A stretch of DNA of 55,685 bases, from NCBI GenBank assembly GCA_965183875.1, contig CBCYMK010000010.1, forward strand, positions 1-55,685. Direction: 5' to 3'. The notes beneath the pieces are model-generated. The model worked only from the letters and a program-made list of their open reading frames with translations. It ran no database searches and had not been told where the DNA came from. The translations under genes were made by a program, and so were the position numbers. This document shows positions 15,916 through 24,233 of this stretch, in pieces (within the stretch, counting starts at the first letter, position 1; every line of letters begins with the position of its first letter). The DNA comes from UBA6772 sp965183875. GTDB lineage: Bacteria > Bacteroidota > Bacteroidia > Flavobacteriales > UBA7430.

Positions 15916-16581
15916 TTGAAAAAAGAAATTCTTAAAACCACCGACGGTTCTTATACTTTATATGTTCCTGAATTAGATGAAACCTACCATTCTACTAATG
16001 GAGCACTACAAGAGTCTAATCATGTTTTTATTGAGGCAGGTTTAAAGTTTTCGGCTTTAAAAAATGCTGCGATTTTGGAAATTGGTTTCGGGACCGGACT
16101 CAATGCGCTCACCACCTTTAATGAGGCTATAAAATCGAATTTGACTATTGAATTTACTTCTTTAGAAGCGTTTCCTTTGAGCTGGAATGAAGTTGCTAAA
16201 CTCGAGTATATGCATATGGAAGGGTTTGGTGGTTTCTCTAAGCCTTTTGAGGAAATGCACCTTAGTAAATGGGGGAGTTTCGCTGAGATATCTGATAATT
16301 TCTCGCTCAGAAAACTGAACTTAAAGTTACAAGAAAGTTCTTTTGAAAATGAATTCGATATTATTTATTTCGATGCATTTGCTCCACAAATACAGCCTGA
16401 GTTATGGACTGAGGAGATCTTTGCGCTTATGTATAAAGCTTTAAAGAGCAAGGGTGTTTTGGTGACTTACTGTGCTAAAGGGACTGTAAAACGAGCTTTA
16501 AAAGCTGTAGGTTTTGAACTGCAAAGTATTCCTGGCCCACCAGGGAAAAGAGAAATGAGTAGAGCTGTTAAGAATAATTAG
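15916..16581 (+). CDS. mnmD: tRNA 5-methylaminomethyl-2-thiouridine methyltransferase (MnmD-type)
   Basis: This 221-residue stand-alone version of the MnmC methyltransferase domain completes mnm5s2U at wobble position 34 of tRNAs with SAM. It contains LEIGFGTGLNAL (SAM binding), IYFDAFAPQIQPELWTEEIF and the C-terminal VTYCAKGTVKRAL...IPGPPGKREMSRA segment characteristic of the family. The start is a TTG at 15916, with TATATTTG at 15886-15893 upstream. The stop codon lies inside the target duplication of MITE-like element B, which follows immediately. Confidence 0.88.
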   Translation: MKKEILKTTDGSYTLYVPELDETYHSTNGALQESNHVFIEAGLKFSALKNAAILEIGFGTGLNALTTFNEAIKSNLTIEFTSLEAFPLSWNEVAKLEYMHMEGFGGFSKPFEEMHLSKWGSFAEISDNFSLRKLNLKLQESSFENEFDIIYFDAFAPQIQPELWTEEIFALMYKALKSKGVLVTYCAKGTVKRALKAVGFELQSIPGPPGKREMSRAVKNN

Positions 16582-16960
16582 TTATGCTTATCCGCTTGTT
16601 TACAGTATATATCCAAAGGAGGTTAATCCAGTTTTATAGGATACGCAATTAGAAATTTTTACTTGCTTGTTCATTTTTGCCTTGACGCAAAAACGAACCA
16701 AAAAGGTCAAGACTTGACTTCTTTTTTACGCTACGAAAACTCAAAAATGGCTAACAAAATGAACTCGCTTCTTTCCTTCGTCAATACGCTCAAACAACAT
16801 TTTGTAAACGCACATTTTTTACGTTTTCTCCACTAAAAGAAGAAATGTCGTAAACAATAGTGTAGATTCTCTTTATTCTATGTGTAAATCAGAGATACTA
16901 TTTTAAAAATTGTAGAATTTTTACACTTCCTGCAATCATGCGGATAAGCATATAATTAGT
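16574..16960 (+). repeat. MITE-like element B with 9-bp target duplication
   Basis: The element proper is 16584-16951 (368 bp). Its ends are inverted repeats: left atgcttatccgcttgtttac, right (reverse complement) atgcttatccgcatgattgc, with ~19 of 22 positions matching. They resemble the IS1595-type ends at 8363/9349 (tgctagtccgcttgtttac). The 9-mer ataattagt flanks it at 16574-16582 and 16952-16960. The interior is non-coding and is shared in part with element A and, inverted, with the 5.4-kb region. Confidence 0.8.
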
Positions 16961-17157
16961 AATTAACTGATTTGATAATTTGATAACGGGAAGACGTAAG
17001 CTGTAATACATATGAGGGGAATGGAATACAGGAGTTTTTTTGTAATAAATACTTACTACCTGATACATTTTTTTTCAAGTCAAAACTTTTCTCAATCTTT
17101 TCCGTCTGAGCTTTGTTGAACACCAGTATTAATATTTTCCATTTTGAACTATCTATC
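16961..17157. other. Short non-coding stretch between MITE-like element B and the PyrR-like gene
   Basis: The open frame 16956-17201 on the minus strand spans it, but that frame overlaps the element edge and the PyrR gene and has no protein-like features. No terminator was recognised. Confidence 0.4.
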
Positions 17158-17655
17158 CTACTGAATAAATACACCGTCGGTATCGCCAAGTTCAACGGCA
17201 ATATGATCCTTAATTGAAGTAGAAAGTACCAAACCTGCGTAGTCTGTACGGATAGGGAAACGGTGGTGTTTACGATCGATAAGAGCAGTTACTTTAATCA
17301 TTTTTACGGGCACTTTAAGGAAGTGTTTTATACCGTAAATCATGGTTTTTCCAGAGTTCAATACATCATCTACCAAAATTACTACTTTATTACTAAAGTC
17401 TTCTTCTTGGATGTTGAGTTCTATTGGTGAGTTAAAAGGTTCTTTCTTGTTAATTGTAACCTCAGCTACCAAAGTAGAAATATCCGAAATAGATTCTATT
17501 AATTTAGCTATACGATTGGCTAAAACTAGCCCATTACCATTAATACCTGCCAATACTATAGAGGACTCTTGGTAGTGAGTTTCGTATATCTGCCAAGCCA
17601 TACGAGTTAATTTTTGCTCTATTTGTTTACTTGTAAGAATTTGAGTTCTGCTCAT
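17158..17655 (-). CDS. Phosphoribosyltransferase, PyrR-like
   Basis: A type I phosphoribosyltransferase domain of 165 residues with the PRPP-binding motif VVILVDDVLNSGKTM and the flexible-loop region AEVTINK. The C-terminal RTDYAGLVLSTSIKDHIAVEL segment resembles the PyrR/uracil phosphoribosyltransferase group. PyrR can act as uracil phosphoribosyltransferase or as a pyrimidine-operon attenuation protein; which applies here is open. It is the last gene of a minus-strand run hutI, secreted protein, PyrR with gaps of 10 and 22 bp. Confidence 0.78.
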   Translation of the reverse strand: MSRTQILTSKQIEQKLTRMAWQIYETHYQESSIVLAGINGNGLVLANRIAKLIESISDISTLVAEVTINKKEPFNSPIELNIQEEDFSNKVVILVDDVLNSGKTMIYGIKHFLKVPVKMIKVTALIDRKHHRFPIRTDYAGLVLSTSIKDHIAVELGDTDGVFIQ

Positions 17656-17677
17656 AATTTCTATAATAGGCTAGGAT

Positions 17678-18589
17678 TTAGTCTCTGTATAAATGAACAA
17701 ATCCAGTTGTTTCTTTTTCTTTTGGTAAGGTGTAGATATTCACTTTGTATACAATTCTGTAAAAGTACACACCTTCGGGAACCTCATTTCCTCTTTTGTT
17801 TAATCCATCCCAACTAGGGTACTCATTACCCGAATTTACTGTTGCTAGATGTCGGCCCCACTGACTGTAAACTTCCATTCTAAAGTCGGTAGATTCACAA
17901 ATATTTTCTGCTTCTACTTGATCTTCATGGTCGTTAAATGGTTTGAATGTATTGTTAAACTCATCCCCGTTAGGAGTAAATACATTAGGCATACTCAATG
18001 AACAATGACATTCGTTAAGAATTAAAGTAAGCTCATTTTTTGCTTGTACTATACCACAGGCATTTTCTATTTCAACAGTATAATAATGTTCTTGATTAAA
18101 TTCTATTTCTTCGATAATATCTTCTACAACGAGACTATTTTCAGATAAGGAATCGTCTAGTAAAAATCCATCTAAATACCAAAAGTGTGTATAGTCTGTT
18201 TGTGTTGTTCCTAGGGTAGGAGTGTCTTCTAGGCACATAGTGATTACAGTGTCTAAACTTTGCTCTGTGTTTAAAGAAACGACAAAATCATATTGTTCAT
18301 AATCTACAGTCATCGTAAAAGTATCATATAAGGTATCTCCTCCAGTATTGATAATTTCTAATGCATACAATCCTTCTTCAGTAAGGGTAATCGAACTGTC
18401 GGAATTTGTTGCAAATGGATCGTTATTAAACAGCCATATAAAAGTAGAATCGCTTAATGCTGTGCTTGGAAAGGTGATGGTTGTGTCTTTTGACTCACAG
18501 ATATGAAAGTCGGCAAACCAATTTTGTTCTTGTGCCTGTGCAAGATTATTTGCAAGGAGGATGCAGATTAAGCTAAGTATTTTTTTCAT
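17678..18589 (-). CDS. T9SS type B sorting domain protein
   Basis: This 303-residue secreted protein has a signal peptide (MKKILSLICILLANNLAQA), two beta-rich Ig/PKD-like stretches with paired cysteines (residues ~20-190), and a C-terminal CHU_C/gliding-motility-associated domain (MPNVFTPNGDEFNNTF, VYSQWGRHL, WDGLNKRGNEVPEGVYFYRI). That domain directs export by the type IX secretion system in Bacteroidota. The cargo function is unknown. It sits 10 bp after hutI and 22 bp before the PyrR-like gene, an unusual neighbourhood for a surface protein. Confidence 0.85.
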   Translation of the reverse strand: MKKILSLICILLANNLAQAQEQNWFADFHICESKDTTITFPSTALSDSTFIWLFNNDPFATNSDSSITLTEEGLYALEIINTGGDTLYDTFTMTVDYEQYDFVVSLNTEQSLDTVITMCLEDTPTLGTTQTDYTHFWYLDGFLLDDSLSENSLVVEDIIEEIEFNQEHYYTVEIENACGIVQAKNELTLILNECHCSLSMPNVFTPNGDEFNNTFKPFNDHEDQVEAENICESTDFRMEVYSQWGRHLATVNSGNEYPSWDGLNKRGNEVPEGVYFYRIVYKVNIYTLPKEKETTGFVHLYRD

Positions 18590-18599
18590 CGTAACTAGT

Positions 18600-19850
18600 T
18601 TATCGGTTGAATTCGCAACCGTTTATGAAAACTCTTTCTATGCAGTTATGTCCAAAGTTATAGGGTATAAAGGAATAAGAAGGTATTTTCTTGGTGATAA
18701 ATATATTACCTTTTTTTCCTTTGGCAATACTTCCTTCACTTTTACTAATCCCCATGGCGTAAGCTCCGTTTATTGTCGCAGCGTTTATTGCTTCTTCGGG
18801 GTTCATTTTCATTTGTATACATGCAAGTGAAACCACAAAATTCATATTTCCCGACGGGGTAGAGCCTGGGTTGTAGTCGGTAGCCAAACATATAGGTAGG
18901 CCTTGGTCTATCATATTTCTCGCGGGGCCATAAGGTATTTTAAGGAAAAAAGAGCAAGAAGGTAATAGTGTTGGCATTGTGATAGATCCTTTAAGTGCAT
19001 CTATATCTTCTTGGTTTACCACCTCCAGGTGATCGACCGAAAGTGCCCCTAGTTTTACTGCTGAAGGCACTCCTCCAATAATATTAAATTGGTTTACATG
19101 AACTTTTGGAACGAGTCCCTGTTTTTTTCCTGCAGTGACTACACGCTCCATATCTGCTACACTGAAATATCCTTTTTCGCAAAAGATATCAATATACTCT
19201 GCAAGCTTTTCGTCTGCTATAAGAGGAATCATCTCCTCCTCAATTAATTTTAAATAGCCTTCTTTATCATTTTTATAGGCTAAAGGAAGTGCATGAGCAC
19301 CTAAAAAAGTAGCTTTTATAGTTATGGGAAACGACTCTTTTAACCTTTTAATAACCCGAAGCATTTTTAGTTCTGTTTCGGTGCTAAGTCCGTAACCACT
19401 TTTTATTTCTAATGCACCAGTACCCATTTTAATAAGTTCTACCAGGCGAGCTGATGCGCTTTCGTACAACTCATCTTCGCTGGCATTGGCTAGTTTTTTC
19501 GCAGAGTTGAGTATTCCACCACCACGATTGGCAATTTCCTCATAACTTAGTCCGTTAATTCGGTCTACAAATTCCCCTTCTCTAGTGCCTCCAAAAACCA
19601 AATGACTGTGAGAGTCTACCCAGCTTGGGAATACCATTCCGCCTTCTGCATCAACAACTTCAGTATTGTTCCAGTCGTCAATACCGGCCCAGTCATTCAT
19701 TGTTCCGAAATCAGTAATAATACCCTCTTCCATACACAAAAAAGCATCCTTTATGCTTGCTAGTTTTTTCATGTCTGCACCCGATACTTTTTCCTGAATA
19801 GTATCTTCTACCTGAACCAGTTCGGCAATGTTCTTTATTATAACCTTCAT
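18600..19850 (-). CDS. hutI: Imidazolonepropionase
   Basis: A 416-residue amidohydrolase of histidine degradation that converts 4-imidazolone-5-propanoate to N-formimino-L-glutamate. Typical segments are WVDSHSHLVFGGTREGEF (metal-binding His pair), the following GGGI motif, EIKSGYGL, FLGAHALP, HVNQF and CLATDYNPGSTPSGNMN. Length and motifs are complete. No other hut gene is in the window. It heads a closely spaced minus-strand run with the T9SS protein and the PyrR-like gene. TAAATTTG on the minus strand at 19870-19877 is a plausible -7 element. Confidence 0.93.
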   Translation of the reverse strand: MKVIIKNIAELVQVEDTIQEKVSGADMKKLASIKDAFLCMEEGIITDFGTMNDWAGIDDWNNTEVVDAEGGMVFPSWVDSHSHLVFGGTREGEFVDRINGLSYEEIANRGGGILNSAKKLANASEDELYESASARLVELIKMGTGALEIKSGYGLSTETELKMLRVIKRLKESFPITIKATFLGAHALPLAYKNDKEGYLKLIEEEMIPLIADEKLAEYIDIFCEKGYFSVADMERVVTAGKKQGLVPKVHVNQFNIIGGVPSAVKLGALSVDHLEVVNQEDIDALKGSITMPTLLPSCSFFLKIPYGPARNMIDQGLPICLATDYNPGSTPSGNMNFVVSLACIQMKMNPEEAINAATINGAYAMGISKSEGSIAKGKKGNIFITKKIPSYSFIPYNFGHNCIERVFINGCEFNR

Positions 19851-20083
19851 AGCGCTGTATTAAACAGCCCAAATTTAAGAAAAAGTAGTCGGTATCTAGT
19901 GTCTAGTTCTAGTAATATTTGAAAGATTAAGATTATCAATCTCATCCCTCATTGTCAGTCTGTGCTAGTCTAAGTCCATCTGTTAGCCTCAAATTATCTC
20001 CTTCGAAAAACCTCAGGATGACAATTTGTTTTTTTAACTTTAAACTGATAGTTAAACCTAACATTTTTCTATTTTTGTTCTCT

Positions 20084-21163
20084 ATGAATTCAAATTCCTT
20101 TGGAGAAATATTTCGTCTTACTAGTTTTGGAGAGTCACACGGTAAAGCTATTGGCGGTATCATTGATGGTTGTCCCGCTGGGATTGATATTGATATTGCT
20201 GCCGTGCAATTAGAGTTGGACAGACGCAAACCGGGACAATCTAAAATTACCACTCAACGCAAAGAAACAGATCGGGTAGAATTCCTATCCGGTATTTTTG
20301 AGGGTAAAACCTTAGGAACACCCATTGCTTTTAATATCGTTAATGGCGATCAACAGTCAAAAGATTATTCGCATATAAAAGATGCTTACCGTCCCTCGCA
20401 TGCCGATTATACTTACGATGAAAAGTACGGTATTCGCGATTATAGAGGTGGAGGGAGGTCTTCAGCAAGAGAAACTATTGCTAGAGTTGTAGCTGGTGCT
20501 ATAGCCAAGCAAATACTTATCAAACTTAAAATTGAAACTCATGCCTATGTTTCTGCAGTGGGAGCTTTGCAAATGCAAGCTTTTGATAATAATGTTGATT
20601 TTTCTAAGGTAGATACTACGATTGTACGCTGCCCCGATTTAGAATTAGCAGCAGAGATGATTTCTCATATCGACGAGGTTCGCAAAGAGGGCGACACAGT
20701 TGGGGGAGTAATTACAGGTGTGGCTTTAAATGTTCCTGTTGGATTAGGAGCTCCTGTATTTGATAAACTACATGCAGATTTAGCCAAAGCAATGATGAGC
20801 ATTAATGCTGTAAAGGGATTTGAATATGGAGGTGGTTTCGATATGTGTACCCGAAGAGGTTCTCAAGTGAATGATCTTTTTGTTACAGATGCAAAAGGTG
20901 TTCAAACAAAAACTAATTTTTCTGGAGGGATACAAGGTGGTATTTCCAATGGAGAAACCATTTATTTTAGAGTAGCCTTTAAGCCTGTTGCTACTATAAT
21001 GCAGGATCAATTAAGTATAAATAATAAAGGAGAAGAATTGATTGTAAAAGGTAAAGGTAGACACGACCCTTGTGTAGTTCCTCGTGCCGTTGCAATAGTT
21101 GAAGCCATGACTTCTATGGTTTTATTAGATCATTATTTAAGAAACAAAAGCACTAAACTTTAA
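20084..21163 (+). CDS. aroC: Chorismate synthase
   Basis: The 359-residue enzyme makes chorismate from 5-enolpyruvylshikimate-3-phosphate using reduced FMN. I place the start at ATG 20084 (MNSNSFGEIFRLTSFGESHG); the open frame reaches further upstream (19952), but those residues are not like the family. Signatures are GESHGKAIGGIIDG, RRKPGQSKITTQRKE, RGGGRSSARET and GRHDPCVVPRAVAI. TATTTTTG at 20070-20077 could be the -7 element, though it lies very near the start. The symporter gene follows after 7 bp, suggesting co-transcription. Confidence 0.94.
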   Translation: MNSNSFGEIFRLTSFGESHGKAIGGIIDGCPAGIDIDIAAVQLELDRRKPGQSKITTQRKETDRVEFLSGIFEGKTLGTPIAFNIVNGDQQSKDYSHIKDAYRPSHADYTYDEKYGIRDYRGGGRSSARETIARVVAGAIAKQILIKLKIETHAYVSAVGALQMQAFDNNVDFSKVDTTIVRCPDLELAAEMISHIDEVRKEGDTVGGVITGVALNVPVGLGAPVFDKLHADLAKAMMSINAVKGFEYGGGFDMCTRRGSQVNDLFVTDAKGVQTKTNFSGGIQGGISNGETIYFRVAFKPVATIMQDQLSINNKGEELIVKGKGRHDPCVVPRAVAIVEAMTSMVLLDHYLRNKSTKL

Positions 21164-21170
21164 TATAGAA

Positions 21171-22478
21171 ATGAAGAATTTAGCACTACACTGGAAAATT
21201 ATTATTGGAATGACTCTAGGAGTTGTTTTTGGTTTATTGGCAATTACTATTGGTTGGGATCAATTTACCAGTGATTGGATTAAGCCATTCGGAACTATTT
21301 TTATCAACCTATTAAAATTGATTGCTGTTCCTTTGGTTTTTGCTTCTTTAATAAAAGGGGTAGCTAGTTTAAGTGATATTTCAAAACTATCGAGAATTGG
21401 AAGTCGTACTGTAGCTCTTTATCTTACTTCTACTGTCCTTGCTGTTACTACAGGATTGGTTATTGTAAATACTATACAGCCTGGGAAATATTTCTCAGAG
21501 GAAAAAAGAATAGAATTTAAAGAGAAATACGCTTCTAAGACTGAGGCAAAAATGGAAGCTGCTGCGCAGGTAAAAGACCAAGGTCCTTTACAGTTTATGG
21601 TTGATATTGTTCCTCAAAATTTTATAAAGGCAAGTACGAGTAACAAAAATATGCTGCAAGTAATCTTTTTCGCCATTCTTTTTGGAATCGCTATGATTAT
21701 GCTGCCAGAAGAAAAAACAGTCTATGTAAAAGGCTTCTTTGATGGTGTAAATGATATTATTTTACAGATTGTTGACATGATTATGTTATTGGCTCCTTAT
21801 GGTGTGTTTGCCTTATTAGCCTCATTAATGGTAGATTTTTCTGATGGAGATGTAAATAATGTGATTGAATTATTCTCTGCTCTTGGATTGTATTCTCTTG
21901 CTGTAATAATGGGTTTATTGATTATGATATTGGTGGTTTATCCGATAATACTAAAGCTGTTTACTAAAATGAGTTATTTGGATTTCTTTAAAGGGATTAT
22001 GCCTGCTCAAATGTTGGCTTTCTCTACCAGTTCTAGTGCTGCTACTCTTCCTGTAACAATGGAACGCTGCGAAGACCACTTAGGTGTATCCGAAGAAATA
22101 AGTTCTTTTGTACTACCTCTTGGAGCTACCATAAATATGGATGGAACTAGTTTGTATCAGGCTGTAGCTGCTGTGTTTATCGCACAAGCTTTTGGAGTAG
22201 ATTTAGATTTGTCGCAACAGTTAACCATAGTACTAACTGCTACTCTCGCATCTGTTGGGGCGGCAGCAGTTCCAGGAGCTGGCTTGGTAATGTTGGTAAT
22301 TGTATTAGGTGCAGTAGGGATGGATCCAGAAGGAGTGGCATTAATATTTGCTGTAGATAGGATCTTGGATATGCTACGTACCGTAGTAAATGTTACTGGT
22401 GATGCTACTGTTGCTACCGTAATTGCTAGTAGCGAAGGACAGTTAAGACCTGTGTCAGAAAAGGACCTAATGTCTTAG
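21171..22478 (+). CDS. Dicarboxylate/amino acid:cation symporter (DAACS family)
   Basis: A 435-residue inner-membrane transporter of the GltP/DctA type, importing glutamate/aspartate or C4-dicarboxylates with Na+ or H+. Eight or so hydrophobic segments are visible, with the family's serine-rich hairpin AFSTSSSAATLPVTMERC, the NMDGTSLYQAVAAVFIAQ segment and a VPGAGLVML hairpin. An insert with charged helices (~residues 105-150, EEKRIEFKEKYASKTEAKME) lies between early membrane segments. The substrate cannot be fixed. It follows aroC by 7 bp and is followed by a strong terminator. Confidence 0.9.
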   Translation: MKNLALHWKIIIGMTLGVVFGLLAITIGWDQFTSDWIKPFGTIFINLLKLIAVPLVFASLIKGVASLSDISKLSRIGSRTVALYLTSTVLAVTTGLVIVNTIQPGKYFSEEKRIEFKEKYASKTEAKMEAAAQVKDQGPLQFMVDIVPQNFIKASTSNKNMLQVIFFAILFGIAMIMLPEEKTVYVKGFFDGVNDIILQIVDMIMLLAPYGVFALLASLMVDFSDGDVNNVIELFSALGLYSLAVIMGLLIMILVVYPIILKLFTKMSYLDFFKGIMPAQMLAFSTSSSAATLPVTMERCEDHLGVSEEISSFVLPLGATINMDGTSLYQAVAAVFIAQAFGVDLDLSQQLTIVLTATLASVGAAAVPGAGLVMLVIVLGAVGMDPEGVALIFAVDRILDMLRTVVNVTGDATVATVIASSEGQLRPVSEKDLMS

Positions 22479-22500
22479 AATTATTGACAATAATTTGTTG

Positions 22501-22529
22501 AAAACGCAGCACTTAGTGCTGCGTTTTTT
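22501..22529 (+). terminator. Terminator after aroC-symporter
   Basis: The stem aacgcagcac/gtgctgcgtt with a TTA-like loop is followed by T6. Confidence 0.88.
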
Positions 22530-22583
22530 GTTTTTAAACCAAAATATATATTGTAATATTGAATCGAACTAAATTGTGTTGCT

Positions 22584-23186
22584 ATGAAAAAAGTATTATT
22601 GAGTCTATTCGTTCTTTCAGTTGTATTTTCAGCTTGTAAAAAAGAAGAAATTAAAGGTTGTACCGACGATACAGCTTGTAATTATAATGCTAACGCAACC
22701 GTTTCTACAAGCTGTACTTATGCACAAGAGTTTTTAGATTGTGATGATGTATGTTTAAATGATGCAGACGGAGACGGTATTTGTGATGAAAATGAAGTAC
22801 CTAAAATTTGGGGGACTTGGCAACTAGTACAAACTCAAACAACACACGAATTGGGTCATTTTACTCCTTTCGACCCACCTGTAAGAATAGTTGATTCTAG
22901 AGAGACATTAGTTGTAGATCATCAAAGTAATTTAACAATTTTGGAGGTAAATGAAGTTTCTGTTTCTTGGGATGTATACGACTCTATCCCTTTAGTTTAT
23001 AATTGGGAATTAAATGAAGATTTATTTATTTTAGAATCTACTTCGGAGGAATTAATGTATCATATAACAGAATTAACAGACGATTCTTTTGAGTTCTTTA
23101 TCACCGATTTTAGTGTTTATACAGATTCTACAAACCTAGTAGCTTACGAAGAGTTTAAATATACTTACGTATTATCTAAGTTGTAA
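22584..23186 (+). CDS. Lipoprotein with GCTD motif and lipocalin-like domain
   Basis: This 200-residue protein has a lipoprotein signal (MKKVLLSLFVLSVVFSAC, lipidated Cys18). A GCTDDTACNYNANA repeat follows, as in the surface protein at 1.5-2.3 kb, then a Cys-rich link with the calcium-like DADGDGICDENE stretch. From about residue 75 there is a beta-rich domain starting WGTWQLVQT, reminiscent of small lipocalin-like domains in Bacteroidota. The function is unknown, and it is probably anchored to a membrane. It stands alone between two terminators. Confidence 0.78.
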   Translation: MKKVLLSLFVLSVVFSACKKEEIKGCTDDTACNYNANATVSTSCTYAQEFLDCDDVCLNDADGDGICDENEVPKIWGTWQLVQTQTTHELGHFTPFDPPVRIVDSRETLVVDHQSNLTILEVNEVSVSWDVYDSIPLVYNWELNEDLFILESTSEELMYHITELTDDSFEFFITDFSVYTDSTNLVAYEEFKYTYVLSKL

Positions 23187-23206
23187 TAATCATACAATTT
23201 TCAAAT

Positions 23207-23237
23207 AAAAAGGGGCTTCGTTTTTCGAGGCCCTTTT
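23207..23237. terminator. Bidirectional terminator between lipoprotein and di-haem peroxidase genes
   Basis: The stem ggggcttcg/cgaggccc with a T-rich loop is flanked by A and T runs; both neighbouring genes converge on it. Confidence 0.75.
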
Positions 23238-23243
23238 TTGTGT

Positions 23244-24230
23244 CTACTCATCAAAATCTTTATTTTGAATAAATTCTTCATCGGTTAAAGAATGAAGAAA
23301 ATCTAGTATGTTTTCTCTTTCAGTATCTGTTAAAGTAAAGCCTTTAATTAAAGGGCTTTGATTAAAGTGTTCTTTGCCTCCAAATTCGTAATGTCGAATA
23401 ACACTATCTAAGCTTTCTATGCTTCCGTCGTGCATGTATGGTGCTGTAAGTTCTATATTTCTTAAGGTAGGTACTTTAAACCGCCCTATGTCCTCCTGTA
23501 AAAAAGTGAGTCTATATCTTCCAGAGTCTGGGTACTGGCTATACAAACCATTATTTTCTATGCCTTGATTGGTGAATAAAAATGTTCCGTGACAAGAAGA
23601 GCAAGCTAAAGAGTCGCTAAAAAATAATGCTTTACCATCTCTTTCTGAAGCTGTCATTCTACCCATGTCATAATTAGAATAACCACTTATGAGTGTTCGC
23701 TCAAAGGCTGCTATAGCTCTAGTGACTACGAAGGCATCGGGTTCCCTGTTGTAGGCAGCTTTACTTAGGTTTATATAGCTGCTGTCTGCGCTCATTCGCT
23801 CTACTACAGAGACAATATTAAAATCCATTTCATTAGGGTCGTGAATAGGGGCAAGTACTTGCATCTCTAGGTTGGGTACTCCACCTTCTCGAAGTAAGAA
23901 GTCTGCATAAGCTACATTTGCTAAGCTCATAGAATTTCGTGTACCTAATTTACCTACCACCCCAGGGCTAACAATTTTATTATCTGCAAAAGCATATTCT
24001 TGAAGGTGACAAGAACTACATGAGATTGTACTGTCTTTAGATAAGATAGGGTCGAAGAATAAGCGCTTTCCCAATGCTATCTTTTCTGCTGTAGGTATAT
24101 TGTCTGAGGGATGGTTTATCTCAGGGAAGCTCTTTGGAATGTCAATTTTATAAGCTGAAGTTATAGGAGCATCTATTTCACAGGAACTGAAAGAACACAG
24201 TGCGAAAACACCAATAAGCCACCTCATCAA
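23244..24230 (-). CDS. Di-haem cytochrome c peroxidase/MauG-family lipoprotein (MbnH-like)
   Basis: This 328-residue protein has a lipobox (SFSSC, Cys17) and two haem c sites, CSSCH at 71-75 and 210-214, with the family segments GKRLFFDP, GTRNSMSLANVAYAD and APYMHDGSIESLDSVIRHYE. MauG/CcpA proteins reduce peroxide or oxidise a partner protein. The partner next door (3 bp upstream) belongs to the MbnP family, so MbnH is the closest functional analogue: in methanotrophs MbnH converts a Trp of MbnP to kynurenine to build a copper site. That activity is inferred from pairing only. Confidence 0.85.
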   Translation of the reverse strand: MMRWLIGVFALCSFSSCEIDAPITSAYKIDIPKSFPEINHPSDNIPTAEKIALGKRLFFDPILSKDSTISCSSCHLQEYAFADNKIVSPGVVGKLGTRNSMSLANVAYADFLLREGGVPNLEMQVLAPIHDPNEMDFNIVSVVERMSADSSYINLSKAAYNREPDAFVVTRAIAAFERTLISGYSNYDMGRMTASERDGKALFFSDSLACSSCHGTFLFTNQGIENNGLYSQYPDSGRYRLTFLQEDIGRFKVPTLRNIELTAPYMHDGSIESLDSVIRHYEFGGKEHFNQSPLIKGFTLTDTERENILDFLHSLTDEEFIQNKDFDE

Positions 24231-24233
24231 AAA

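Noticed and set aside
16956..17201. 81-residue open frame on the minus strand next to the PyrR-like gene
   Set aside because: It overlaps the end of the PyrR-like gene in another frame and reaches into the MITE-like element's target duplication; the composition is not protein-like.
19952..20083. Upstream extension of chorismate synthase
   Set aside because: These 44 residues do not resemble the family, which begins at the MNSNSFGEIF segment; the stretch contains a dispersed repeat word and a possible promoter.
23244..24230. Simple peroxide-detoxifying cytochrome c peroxidase
   Set aside because: Not excluded, but the 3-bp linkage to an MbnP-like gene makes a dedicated partner-modifying role more likely, so it was listed as MbnH-like with reservations.
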